A stretch of 50,270 nt of DNA from an uncultured Spirochaetales bacterium. Lineage in GTDB: Bacteria; Spirochaetota; Spirochaetia; Sphaerochaetales; Sphaerochaetaceae. Position numbers and translations under genes: made by a program. The notes under the pieces were generated by a model. It did no database searches, was not told where the DNA came from, and saw only the letters and a list, made by a program, of their open reading frames with translations. The stretch's first letter is position 1; every line of letters starts with the position of its first letter. Below are positions 9,636-17,224 of this stretch, piece by piece. The stretch lies in contig CASFJV010000017.1 of assembly GCA_949295125.1 (NCBI GenBank), positions 1 to 50,270 of the forward strand, read 5' to 3'.

Positions 9636-9956
9636 CTATACAGCTCCATTGATCAGAAGGGAGACTATCCTTTCCTTTGAACGGGAAAGGGCTGCCTTGT
9701 CTGTCAGGCTGTCGGATGACTCAAGCTCTATCTTCCTCTCTTCGTACTCCTTAAGGTTTTCGCTGTAGATCCTCTCCTCATCACTGATGAGCTGATCATT
9801 TTCAGCCTTAAGCTTGTCTATTTCGTCTTTTATCAGGTTCTTCGCATTATTCTGAGCTTCGAAAATTATATCCCTTGCTTCTTTCTCAGCATCATCAACT
9901 ATCTTTTCTGCCTTATCTTCAATATCGAGGATACTGTCTATAACTGAACTCTGCAT
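9636..9956 (-). CDS. V-type ATPase peripheral stalk subunit (G/H-like)
   Basis: A 106-residue, almost wholly helical and charged protein (IEDKAEKIVDDAEKEARDIIFEAQNNAKNL), predicted to be a single coiled coil. Position as first gene of the V-ATPase operon, length and the heptad-like spacing of A, I and L fit the G/H stalk partner of subunit E. Such subunits are too divergent for motif proof, so the call rests on composition and context. It is preceded by GAGAGG five bases before the ATG. Confidence 0.8.
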   Translation of the reverse strand: MQSSVIDSILDIEDKAEKIVDDAEKEARDIIFEAQNNAKNLIKDEIDKLKAENDQLISDEERIYSENLKEYEERKIELESSDSLTDKAALSRSKERIVSLLINGAV

Positions 9957-9972
9957 CCATTACCTCTCTAAG

Positions 9973-10021
9973 CCTCCTCTTCCTTTCCTTCAGCATTGAA
10001 TTGCCAGAAGGTAAGAGGAAG
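9973..10021 (-). other. Hairpin between tRNA-Pro and the V-ATPase operon
   Basis: The minus strand can fold CTTCCTCTT (10021-10013) with AAGAGGAGG (9981-9973), with inner pairing CCTTC (10011-10007) with GAAGG (9991-9987). No T-run follows, so it does not look like an intrinsic terminator. It may be a processing site or leader structure between the tRNA and the first ATPase gene. Seen directly; role unknown. Confidence 0.45.
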
Positions 10022-10031
10022 ATGGCCATTT

Positions 10032-10105
10032 TCGGGCATGGCGGATTTGAACCGCCGACCCCAAGTCCCCCAGACTTGTACGCTAAACCCCTGCGCTAAT
10101 GCCCG
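10032..10105 (-). tRNA. tRNA-Pro (anticodon GGG)
   Basis: A complete cloverleaf is seen on the minus strand: acceptor CGGGCAT/ATGCCCG (7 bp), D stem GCGC/GCGT, anticodon stem CAAGT/ACTTG with loop CTGGGGG (anticodon GGG, G37), T arm GGCGG-TTCAAAT-CCGCC. The discriminator base is A and no CCA end is encoded, so CCA must be added enzymatically. It reads CCC and CCU codons. Confidence 0.97.
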
Positions 10106-10115
10106 GCTTGGCTCT

Positions 10116-10144
10116 ATATTACATATAGAGGCAGTTTCTGTCAA
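10116..10144 (-). promoter_or_regulatory. Promoter of tRNA-Pro, possibly of the V-ATPase operon
   Basis: TTGACA (10139-10144) and TAATAT (10116-10121) lie 17 bp apart on the minus strand; transcription would start about 4 nt before the tRNA. The -35 overlaps the stop codon of the dlgD-like gene. The -10 sits in a perfect palindrome CTCTATAT-TAC-ATATAGAG (10112-10130). No other clear promoter or T-run terminator lies between here and the first ATPase gene. Confidence 0.75.
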
Positions 10145-11142
10145 ATGAGTGCCTTGAGACCCAGGTAGATATCATCGACCACTTCGATGCCTTCCTTCTC
10201 ATTGGCCTCCCTTGTCCTCTGCATGGATTCCCCCGGATATGTCACGCGCCTGAAACCGGATGCAACAGGGCTTGTCTTTGTGTACTCAAGGATTTCCCTT
10301 GCCCTCTTTTCCGGCTCCTCTATTCCGAGTTTCACAGGATCGAACACAATCATCACCTGGGAAAGGGCTACCTCATTCTCAAAAGCGGATATCTCGCGAA
10401 CCCCATTTCCATTGCTGAGCAGTGCGGCAATCAGGTCAAGGGCAATAGAGAGTCCGCTACCCTTCCAGTATCCGATCGGAAGCATTCTCCTGCTCTCCTC
10501 TATCAGGCCAGGATCATCCGTAAGATTCCCATCCTTATCAAACCCGCCAGGGTAAGGAAGCTTTTCTCCCTTCAGCCTGAGCGTCTCAAGCTTTCCGTAG
10601 CTGTACTGGCTGATTGCCATGTCCAATAGGAAATCAGGACCATCTGAGACAGGGATTGCAATGCAGAGAGGATTATTTCCTATCCTTGCATCCTCTCCTC
10701 CCCATGGCGGCATGTTTGCAGTCGTATTTGACCAGCAGAGCCCTATCATCTTCTCATCTGATGCCATCTTTGCATAATAGCCGCCTCTCATCCAGTGGTT
10801 ATTATTGCATAGTGCAACTGCTCCGATGCCGTTTTCCTTAGCCATCAAAATGGCTTTCTGCATTGCTTTCCTTGCAAAAAGCGGGCCAAGCCCATTGGCG
10901 CAATCCCACCTTTCAAAGAACGGAAGGGAAAGAAGGACTTTCTCCTTTGCACCGATTGCAATGTCCCCGCTGTCAATATATTTAAGAACACGCGGGAACC
11001 TGTTAAGGCCGTGGCTTATTACCCCGGCCAGGCTGTTTTCCGCAAAGATTTCTGCAGCTGTCTCTGCATCTGATGAGCTGAAACCTTTCTTTTCCAGTAT
11101 TGTCCTGAAAAGATCCTTTAATTCGTCATAGCTTACTTTCAA
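10141..11142 (-). CDS. dlgD: Malate/lactate-type dehydrogenase, 2,3-diketo-L-gulonate reductase-like
   Basis: A 333-residue member of the YlbC/AllD/DlgD (Ldh_2) family of NAD(P)H-dependent oxidoreductases. The family motifs SHGLNRFPR, NNNHWMRGGYY, WGGEDARIGNNPLCIAIP and LPIGYWKGSGLSIALDLIAALLS closely match E. coli DlgD (YiaK), which reduces 2,3-diketo-L-gulonate in ascorbate/gulonate use. No transporter or kinase of that pathway is nearby, so the substrate is inferred from similarity only; other 2-keto acids are possible. It starts with TTG (no ATG near), with GAGGATAGGA upstream. It lies downstream of nrdD behind a hairpin and ahead of the tRNA-Pro promoter. Confidence 0.85.
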   Translation of the reverse strand: MKVSYDELKDLFRTILEKKGFSSSDAETAAEIFAENSLAGVISHGLNRFPRVLKYIDSGDIAIGAKEKVLLSLPFFERWDCANGLGPLFARKAMQKAILMAKENGIGAVALCNNNHWMRGGYYAKMASDEKMIGLCWSNTTANMPPWGGEDARIGNNPLCIAIPVSDGPDFLLDMAISQYSYGKLETLRLKGEKLPYPGGFDKDGNLTDDPGLIEESRRMLPIGYWKGSGLSIALDLIAALLSNGNGVREISAFENEVALSQVMIVFDPVKLGIEEPEKRAREILEYTKTSPVASGFRRVTYPGESMQRTREANEKEGIEVVDDIYLGLKALI

Positions 11143-11163
11143 TTTCCTATCCTCAATAATAAT

Positions 11164-11179
11164 GCCCCCAAAAGGGGGC
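11164..11179 (-). terminator. Hairpin after nrdD (terminator or attenuator)
   Basis: A perfect hairpin GCCCCC-TTTT-GGGGGC lies just after the nrdD stop, followed on the minus strand by ATTATTATTG. The T tract is weak, so partial read-through into the dlgD-like gene 21 nt further on is likely. Confidence 0.65.
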
Positions 11180-11184
11180 TAAAA

Positions 11185-13548
11185 TCATACAGCCTCTGAA
11201 ATGAAGCCTTTTATTTTTGACAGTCCGACCAGAACATTGTCAACACCATTTGCCTTGACAACCAGTGTCGGTGCCTGCATGATGCCATATTTCATGGCAA
11301 GCTCTGGATTATCTTCTGCATCGACTGTCTTATAGCTTATTCCAGCCTTATCCAGGCTTGCCTTTGCAGCCTTGCAGTTAGGGCATGTCTTGGTAGTGAA
11401 GAGAAGGGTTTCTGATACCTCTATGCTCTCACTCCTATGCTCTTCATGCTTTTTGGGAGCCCCATGGGTAAGGATGCTTGTTTCAATATTGTATGTCTTC
11501 CTCTCCTTGAACTCCTCGCTCTTGCCCGTATTCCAGTTCTGTACAGGGCGGTAGTAGCCGGTAATTCTTGAATAGACTTCCGTAGCCCTTCCGCAGACAG
11601 GGCATGTATATTCCTCACCTGCTATGTAGCCATGATCAGTACAGACAGAATATGTCGGACTGATAGTATAGTAAGGAAGCTCATAGTTCTCAGCAATCTT
11701 CTTCACGAGGTTTGCTGCAGACTTCCAGTCACTCATCTTCTCTCCAAGGAATGCATGGAAGACAGTTCCGGATGTATAAAGTGTCTGCAGGCGGTCCTGG
11801 ACATCGAGGGCAGTGAAGATATCTTCTGTGTAGCCGACAGGAAGATGTGATGAGTTCGTGTAATATGGTGCATCCCCGTTCTTGCTGGCAGTTATGATAT
11901 CCGGGAACTGCTCCACATCATGCTTTGCAAAGCGGTATGATGTGCTCTCTGCCGGTGTAGCCTCAAGGTTATAAAGGTCTCCGTACATCTCCTGGTAATC
12001 AGAAAGCCTGTTTCTCATGTGATTAAGGACATCAACTGCAAAATCCTGGCTTCTCTTGTCTGTCAGGTCACACCTGAGCCATTTTGCATTCAGTGAGCAC
12101 TCGTTCATTCCTACAAGACCGATTGTTGAGAAATGGTTGTTGAATGTTCCAAGATATCTCTTTGTGTATGGATAGAGTCCTTCATCAAGAAGTTTTGTGA
12201 TGACCTCCCTCTTTCTCTTGAGAGACCTTGCTGCGATATCCATGATCCTGTCAAGGCGCTCATAGAAATCCTTCTCATCCTTGGCAAGATATCCAAGGCG
12301 AGGCATGTTGATAGTTACAACACCAATGCTTCCAGTACTTTCTCCAGAACCGAAGAAACCTCCTGTCTTCTTCCTCAGTTCCCTGAGGTCAAGGCGCAGG
12401 CGGCAGCACATTGAGCGCACATCACTTGGCTGCATGTCTGAGTTGATGTAGTTGGAGAAATACGGTGTTCCATACTTTGCCGTCATCTCGAAGAGAAGCT
12501 TGTTGTTCTCTGTTTCAGACCAGTCAAAATCCTTTGTGATTGAATATGTCGGGATAGGATACTGGAATCCCCTTCCGTTCGCATCCCCTTCGATCATGAT
12601 CTCAATGAATGCCTTGTTGACCATATACATTTCCTTCTGGCAATCACCGTAAGTGAAATCCTGATCCTTTCCTCCGACTATGGCCGGAATGTTCTTCATA
12701 TCCTCTGGGCATACCCAGTCAAGAGTTATATTTGAAAATGGTGCCTGTGTTCCCCAGCGTGAAGGGGTGTTAACTCCATAGATGAATGACTCAAGGCTCT
12801 TCTTCACTTCCCTGTAGCTCAGATTGTCTTTCTTGACAAAAGGTGCAAGGTAGGTGTCGAAAGAACTGAATGCCTGGGCTCCTGCCCATTCATTCTGAAG
12901 TATGCCAAGGAAGTTCACCATCTGGTTGCATAGAGTGGAAAGATGGCTTGCAGGGCTTGATGTGATCTTTCCAGGGATTCCGCCAAGGCCTTCCTGGATA
13001 AGCTGCTTGATTGACCATCCGGCGCAGTATCCTGTAAGCATGGAAAGGTCATGGATATGCATATCGCAGGAGCGGTGAGCATTTGCGATCTCCTCATCAT
13101 ATACCTCGCTCAGCCAGTAGTTTGCGGTAATGGCACCGCTGTTGGACAGGATGAGGCCTCCCACTGAATATGTTACTGTCGAATTCTCCTTTACCCTCCA
13201 GTCATTCAGCTTCAGGTAGTTATCCACAACATTCTTGTAGTCAAGGATCGTTGACTTCATGTTGCGGATCTTCTCCCTCTGCTTCCTGTAGAGTATGTAT
13301 GTCTTGGCAACATCGTTGTACCCAGCCTGGGAGAGAACGTTCTCGACACTGTCTTGGATATCCTCTACAGCGATCTTGCCGTCTTTGACTTTCTTGGAAA
13401 AGTCTGCTGTGACTTTTAATGCGATGAAGTCAATGATGTCATCGTTATACTCGGTCTTTGATGCATCAAATGCCTTCTTTATAGCTGAGCTGATCTTCTT
13501 TATGTCAAAATCAACTACAGCTCCATCACGCTTTGAAACACTGTACAT
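11185..13548 (-). CDS. nrdD: Anaerobic ribonucleoside-triphosphate reductase with C-terminal redoxin domain
   Basis: A 787-residue class III reductase that makes dNTPs without oxygen. An N-terminal ATP-cone (residues about 1-92, starting MYSVSKRDGAVVDFD) is followed by the glycyl-radical barrel: cysteines in RSMCCRLRL (381-382), a CPVCG zinc motif (649-652) and the radical Gly664 in SRITGYYR. After this the protein continues with a thioredoxin/glutaredoxin-like domain (about 710-787) with the active pair CPNC at 722-725 and the APTLVV cis-Pro segment. The fusion suggests that electrons come from the attached redoxin rather than formate; this is inference from known redoxin-dependent NrdD types. 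The start at 13548 has GGAGATAATA in front. Two NrdR boxes lie upstream, so dNTP-responsive repression is expected. Confidence 0.96.
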   Translation of the reverse strand: MYSVSKRDGAVVDFDIKKISSAIKKAFDASKTEYNDDIIDFIALKVTADFSKKVKDGKIAVEDIQDSVENVLSQAGYNDVAKTYILYRKQREKIRNMKSTILDYKNVVDNYLKLNDWRVKENSTVTYSVGGLILSNSGAITANYWLSEVYDEEIANAHRSCDMHIHDLSMLTGYCAGWSIKQLIQEGLGGIPGKITSSPASHLSTLCNQMVNFLGILQNEWAGAQAFSSFDTYLAPFVKKDNLSYREVKKSLESFIYGVNTPSRWGTQAPFSNITLDWVCPEDMKNIPAIVGGKDQDFTYGDCQKEMYMVNKAFIEIMIEGDANGRGFQYPIPTYSITKDFDWSETENNKLLFEMTAKYGTPYFSNYINSDMQPSDVRSMCCRLRLDLRELRKKTGGFFGSGESTGSIGVVTINMPRLGYLAKDEKDFYERLDRIMDIAARSLKRKREVITKLLDEGLYPYTKRYLGTFNNHFSTIGLVGMNECSLNAKWLRCDLTDKRSQDFAVDVLNHMRNRLSDYQEMYGDLYNLEATPAESTSYRFAKHDVEQFPDIITASKNGDAPYYTNSSHLPVGYTEDIFTALDVQDRLQTLYTSGTVFHAFLGEKMSDWKSAANLVKKIAENYELPYYTISPTYSVCTDHGYIAGEEYTCPVCGRATEVYSRITGYYRPVQNWNTGKSEEFKERKTYNIETSILTHGAPKKHEEHRSESIEVSETLLFTTKTCPNCKAAKASLDKAGISYKTVDAEDNPELAMKYGIMQAPTLVVKANGVDNVLVGLSKIKGFISEAV

Positions 13549-13612
13549 TATTATCTCCTTATTCTGATGTAAAGAACACTGTAGCATAAGGAGAAAAAGA
13601 TAGCAAGCAAAA

Positions 13613-13659
13613 ACTCAATATAAAGTGTAGTGGCATTTTTAAAACACTACATATAGCGT
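13613..13659 (-). promoter_or_regulatory. Paired NrdR boxes upstream of nrdD
   Basis: Two 16-bp sites resembling the NrdR consensus (ACACTATATATAGTGT) occur in the 113-bp gap before nrdD: ACTCAATATAAAGTGT at 13613-13628 and ACACTACATATAGCGT at 13644-13659. Their starts are 31 bp apart, the usual three-turn spacing of NrdR box pairs. The AT-rich segment between and below them (TTTATATT on the minus strand) probably holds the promoter. Box 2 ends two bases before the nrdG stop codon. Confidence 0.8.
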
Positions 13660-13661
13660 GG

Positions 13662-14354
13662 TCAACTATTCCTTATACTTACATTTTCAATACTTAATCT
13701 TAGTATTTCAATATAATTTTTTAATTCATCCAGGCTAAGGGGAGAATTATTTTTGCTTATCGTATTTTCATTAGATACATAGTTTTGCAGATAATAGGCC
13801 CGGCAGCCTTTGAGCAGCAACGCTAGATCCCTGATATTCTCCTCATGATGGAGTTCCCTTGTCACTGTCGTGCGGAATTCGTACTCCACATGGCCTTCTT
13901 TCAGGTATGAAATGGACTCCTCTATTCCTGAAGTGTCAAAAGACTTCAGCCCTATTGTCCTTGCATAGTCTGAGAGGCTGTTTTTAACGTCCATAGCGAT
14001 ATAGTCAACCAGTTTTCCCTCAACAAGCTTCCTTATGACGCCCGGCCTTGTTCCATTGGTATCGAGCTTAACAAGAAGCCCCCTCTCCTTTATCCTTTCA
14101 AGATATGGGGCAAGATCAGCCTGGAGCGTTGGCTCCCCTCCAGAGACAACGACGCCATCAAGTATCCCCTTCCTCTTATCAAGGTATGAAAAGATATCCT
14201 CATCAGGATATGGCGGAAAATCTTCCGGATAAAGCACAAGCTCCCCATTATGGCAGTATGGACAGCGGAAATTGCATCCGCCAGTAAAAAGTATGGCGGC
14301 AACCTTCCCAGGATAATCTACAAGCGTGAGTTTCTGGAATCCTATGATATTCAA
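13662..14354 (-). CDS. nrdG: Anaerobic ribonucleotide reductase activase (radical SAM)
   Basis: A 230-residue radical SAM protein that installs the glycyl radical on NrdD. The iron-sulphur cluster motif CNFRCPYC (Cx3Cx2C) sits at residues about 27-34, followed by VVSGGEPTLQ, the SAM-binding GGE motif. The opening GFQKLTLVDYPGKVAAILFTGGC is the standard start of this subfamily. The start codon is TTG, overlapping the ybgC stop by four bases. It is the last gene of the dap operon rather than following nrdD, but nrdD lies immediately downstream under its own NrdR-controlled promoter. Confidence 0.94.
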   Translation of the reverse strand: MNIIGFQKLTLVDYPGKVAAILFTGGCNFRCPYCHNGELVLYPEDFPPYPDEDIFSYLDKRKGILDGVVVSGGEPTLQADLAPYLERIKERGLLVKLDTNGTRPGVIRKLVEGKLVDYIAMDVKNSLSDYARTIGLKSFDTSGIEESISYLKEGHVEYEFRTTVTRELHHEENIRDLALLLKGCRAYYLQNYVSNENTISKNNSPLSLDELKNYIEILRLSIENVSIRNS

Positions 14355-14749
14355 GATAATGCCTCTATAATCTCTTCAGGAATTTTCATGATGCGGTTTG
14401 TCTTGTATGAGACAGCTGCCACTTTGACAGAAAGCGAAGCAAGCTCCTCATCCCCTCTTTTTATTGACTGGGTGAATGTTGCGGAAAAATGCTCAGCCTT
14501 GCTAAGTACAGTAGTGACAACAAGCTCATCATCAAGATGGCCAGGCCTCTTGTAGTCAATAGTAATTGACTTCACAACGAAAATCAGCCCTTCTTCCCTC
14601 ATTTTATCCTGGCTTGAATCGGGAAGGGCGGAACGGAGCATCTCAGTCCTCGCATGCTCTGCAAAATCTAAATAGCGCGCATGGTACACTATTGCCCCGC
14701 AATCGGTATCCGAATAGTACACCCTGACATTGTATCTGAATTCCTTCAT
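14351..14749 (-). CDS. ybgC: Acyl-CoA thioesterase, YbgC/4-hydroxybenzoyl-CoA type
   Basis: A 132-residue hot-dog fold thioesterase. The conserved YYSDTDCGAIVYHARYLDFAEHARTEML motif, split here by family knowledge into the catalytic Asp of DTDCG and the AEHARTE helix, is seen near residues 11-38. It hydrolyses short acyl-CoAs. It sits between lysA and nrdG with ATGA-type four-base overlaps on both sides. Its presence in a lysine operon is not explained by pathway logic; in many bacteria ybgC travels with tol-pal instead. Confidence 0.88.
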   Translation of the reverse strand: MKEFRYNVRVYYSDTDCGAIVYHARYLDFAEHARTEMLRSALPDSSQDKMREEGLIFVVKSITIDYKRPGHLDDELVVTTVLSKAEHFSATFTQSIKRGDEELASLSVKVAAVSYKTNRIMKIPEEIIEALS

Positions 14750-16005
14750 ATAATAATCTCCGGAAACTTAAGCATGGTTGAGATATAGTCATCGTAAGTC
14801 TCAGCACGTCTTATTTTATAGACATTTCCATCCAAGAGCAAATACTCTGCATGCCTCAGCTTCGCATTATAGTTGAAACCCATCGAATGTCCATGGGCTC
14901 CTGCATCATGGATGATAAGGACATCCCCCCTTTCAAGTTCAGGAAGGCTCCTGTCTATTGCGAACTTGTCGTTGTTTTCGCAAAGGCTTCCTGTGACATC
15001 ATAGACATGATCCTTGGGAGCATCCTCCTTTCCAAGGACTGTGATATGGTGGTATGCCCCGTAAAGCGCAGGACGCATAAGGTCTGCCATTGAGGCATCA
15101 AGTCCTGCATATTCCTTGTACTTATGGGCAATATGGCGAACCTTTGAAACAAGATAGCCGTAAGGGCCAGTAACTGCCCTGCCCATCTCAACTGAAAGCC
15201 TTACCGGAGCAAGATCCTCTTTCACTATCATCTCATCATAGAGCGCTTTTATCTTTCCTGAAAGGCTGTAGAAGGAAATCCTGTCCTGATCCTCACGGTA
15301 CGGGATTCCTATTCCCCCTCCAAGATCAAGAAGCCTTATCTGGACCCCTGCCTGCTCCTTAATCATTTTAACCAGGCTGAAAAGCATCCTGGCAGTCTCC
15401 ACTATGTAATTCTCATCAAGCTCATTGGATGCCACCATGGTATGAAGCGCAAAGAACCTGGAACCATTTGCCTTTGCCCTCCTGTAGCATTCCACAATCT
15501 GGTCCTTCCTTACCCCGTATTTTGCCTCAACAGGATTTCCGATAATTGCATTGCCGGTCCTCTCTGGCCCTGGGTTGTAGCGGAAGCATATGCGCTCTGG
15601 CCACTTCAGGCCAAGTTCCTCAATTCTTGAGATGTGGGAAATGTCATCAAGATTGAGAAGAACACCCATATCTATTGCCTTACGGAATTCCTCATCAGAG
15701 GTATCGTTTGATGTGAAGACTATGCCATCTTCAGGAATTCCAGCCTCCTTGGCAAGCATAAGCTCTGGAAGGCTTGATGTGTCAGCTCCCATCCCAGCAT
15801 CCTTCAAAAGGCGGAGTATGCTGATATTCGGAAGGGCCTTGACTGCAAAATAGTTCCTGAATCCCTCATTCCATGAGAATGCATCATAAAGCTCCTCTGC
15901 ATTACGGATTATCCCATTTCCATCGTAGAGATAAAATGGCGTTTCAACCCTGCTTAACAGGCTATTGAAATCTTCAGGCCCCAAAGGAAGTTTCTTTTCA
16001 GTCAT
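14746..16005 (-). CDS. lysA: Diaminopimelate decarboxylase (PLP, fold III)
   Basis: A 419-residue alanine-racemase-fold decarboxylase expected to turn meso-diaminopimelate into lysine. The PLP lysine is Lys56 in NYFAVKALPN; LLDLGGGIGIPY is the glycine-rich phosphate loop, and the C-terminal SLCENNDKFA provides the partner-subunit cysteine. Two motifs differ from the textbook enzyme: FALHTMVASNEL stands where GLHCHIGSQ is usual, and CENND replaces CESGD. Operon context (dapB-dapA-dapL upstream) supports LysA, but a related fold III decarboxylase acting on another diamino acid cannot be excluded. Overlaps dapL by eight bases. Confidence 0.88.
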   Translation of the reverse strand: MTEKKLPLGPEDFNSLLSRVETPFYLYDGNGIIRNAEELYDAFSWNEGFRNYFAVKALPNISILRLLKDAGMGADTSSLPELMLAKEAGIPEDGIVFTSNDTSDEEFRKAIDMGVLLNLDDISHISRIEELGLKWPERICFRYNPGPERTGNAIIGNPVEAKYGVRKDQIVECYRRAKANGSRFFALHTMVASNELDENYIVETARMLFSLVKMIKEQAGVQIRLLDLGGGIGIPYREDQDRISFYSLSGKIKALYDEMIVKEDLAPVRLSVEMGRAVTGPYGYLVSKVRHIAHKYKEYAGLDASMADLMRPALYGAYHHITVLGKEDAPKDHVYDVTGSLCENNDKFAIDRSLPELERGDVLIIHDAGAHGHSMGFNYNAKLRHAEYLLLDGNVYKIRRAETYDDYISTMLKFPEIII

Positions 16006-17224
16006 TGATGTGCCTCACTATTGATTCAACAGCTTCTGTTATGTCTTCCCTGTGACCATAGCTGGAGAGGCGGACATAGCCTTCTCCTGATGGACCGAAG
16101 CCGGAGCCGGGAGTCACAACCACATGGGCTTTTTCCAAAAGGTAGTCAAAGAACTCCCAGCTTGGCATATCAGCTTTCGTTCTTGCCCAGACATATGGGC
16201 TGTTTATGCCTCCAAAGCAGGTAAGGTTCACACTCTCAAGACCACTTCGTATGATCCGTGCATTTTCAAGATAGTAGTCCACAAGACCCCTGCACTCTGC
16301 CCTACCTTCTTCTGAAAGAGCCGCAAGGCCCCCTGCCTGTGCTATATTCGAGGCACCATTGAAGAATGTGGTCTGCCTCCTGTTCCAAAGCCTATGAACC
16401 TCTGAAGGTATGCCATCCTCAGTCTCGAGTGTCCTCGGCACAATGCTCCAGCCAAGCCGGACTCCGGTAAAGCCTGCATTCTTGCTGAAGGAGTTTATCT
16501 CAATGGCACACCTCTCGGCTCCATCTATTTCATATATCGTATGAGGATAGCCAGGTTCCCTGATGTAATCTGAATAGGCCGCATCAAAGATGATTACAGC
16601 CTTCTCTCTCAAGGCATAGTCAACGAATGATTTCAGCTGATCATATGTGAATACGGCCCCAGTAGGATTATTGGGAGAGCAGAGGTATATCAGGTCAGCA
16701 TGCTTATCAGGCACTTTGGGGATGAAACCGTTTCCAGCATTTCCCTCCATGTAGATAAACCCATCGTAATTGGTTCCGTTGAAGCGTCCGCTTTTTCCCC
16801 CTGCAACATTTGAATCCACATAGACTGGATATGAAGGATCAGTTATTGCCACAACGGAATCAGGGCTGAAGAGCTCCTGGATATTCGCAGCATCGCTCTT
16901 TGCCCCATCTGAGATGAAGAAACAGTCAGGAGTAAGCTCAACTCCATACTCCGATCTGTAGAAAGCTGAGAGTGCATTTCTCAGTGCGCTGTCCCCCTGC
17001 TCATCACCATAGCCGGTATAAGTGGACCTCTCAGAAAGGAGGTTGATCTTTTCATGCATTGCACGTGTTATAAACGGAGTCAGCGCCTCTGTCGTGTTGC
17101 CGATTCCTAGCCTGAGCACTTTCTTTCCAGGATTCCGCTCCTGCCAGGCCCTTGTCCTTTTTGCAATCTCCGGGAAGAGATAGCCTGACTCAAGTTTCAG
17201 GAAATTGCCATTAAGCCTTGCCAT
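15998..17224 (-). CDS. dapL: LL-diaminopimelate aminotransferase
   Basis: A 408-residue class I aminotransferase. The opening NGNFLKLESGYLFPEI, the LRLGIGNTTE strand, SDGAKSD, and the PLP-binding SFSKNAGFTGVRLGW motif (Lys in FSKNAG) are diagnostic of DapL. It converts tetrahydrodipicolinate straight to LL-diaminopimelate using glutamate, bypassing the dapD/dapC/dapE steps. This explains why those genes are missing from the cluster. A DapF epimerase would still be needed before LysA and is not in the window. The start overlaps the dapA stop by one base. Confidence 0.95.
   Translation of the reverse strand: MARLNGNFLKLESGYLFPEIAKRTRAWQERNPGKKVLRLGIGNTTEALTPFITRAMHEKINLLSERSTYTGYGDEQGDSALRNALSAFYRSEYGVELTPDCFFISDGAKSDAANIQELFSPDSVVAITDPSYPVYVDSNVAGGKSGRFNGTNYDGFIYMEGNAGNGFIPKVPDKHADLIYLCSPNNPTGAVFTYDQLKSFVDYALREKAVIIFDAAYSDYIREPGYPHTIYEIDGAERCAIEINSFSKNAGFTGVRLGWSIVPRTLETEDGIPSEVHRLWNRRQTTFFNGASNIAQAGGLAALSEEGRAECRGLVDYYLENARIIRSGLESVNLTCFGGINSPYVWARTKADMPSWEFFDYLLEKAHVVVTPGSGFGPSGEGYVRLSSYGHREDITEAVESIVRHIND

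Noticed and set aside
10112..10130. CTCTATAT-TAC-ATATAGAG palindrome as a tRNA terminator
   Set aside because: It lies upstream of the tRNA and contains the -10 element, so it belongs to the promoter.
13549..13587. Longer NrdD N-terminus (start at 13587)
   Set aside because: The extra 13 residues are not in the family, and the ATG at 13548 has AGGAGA in front.
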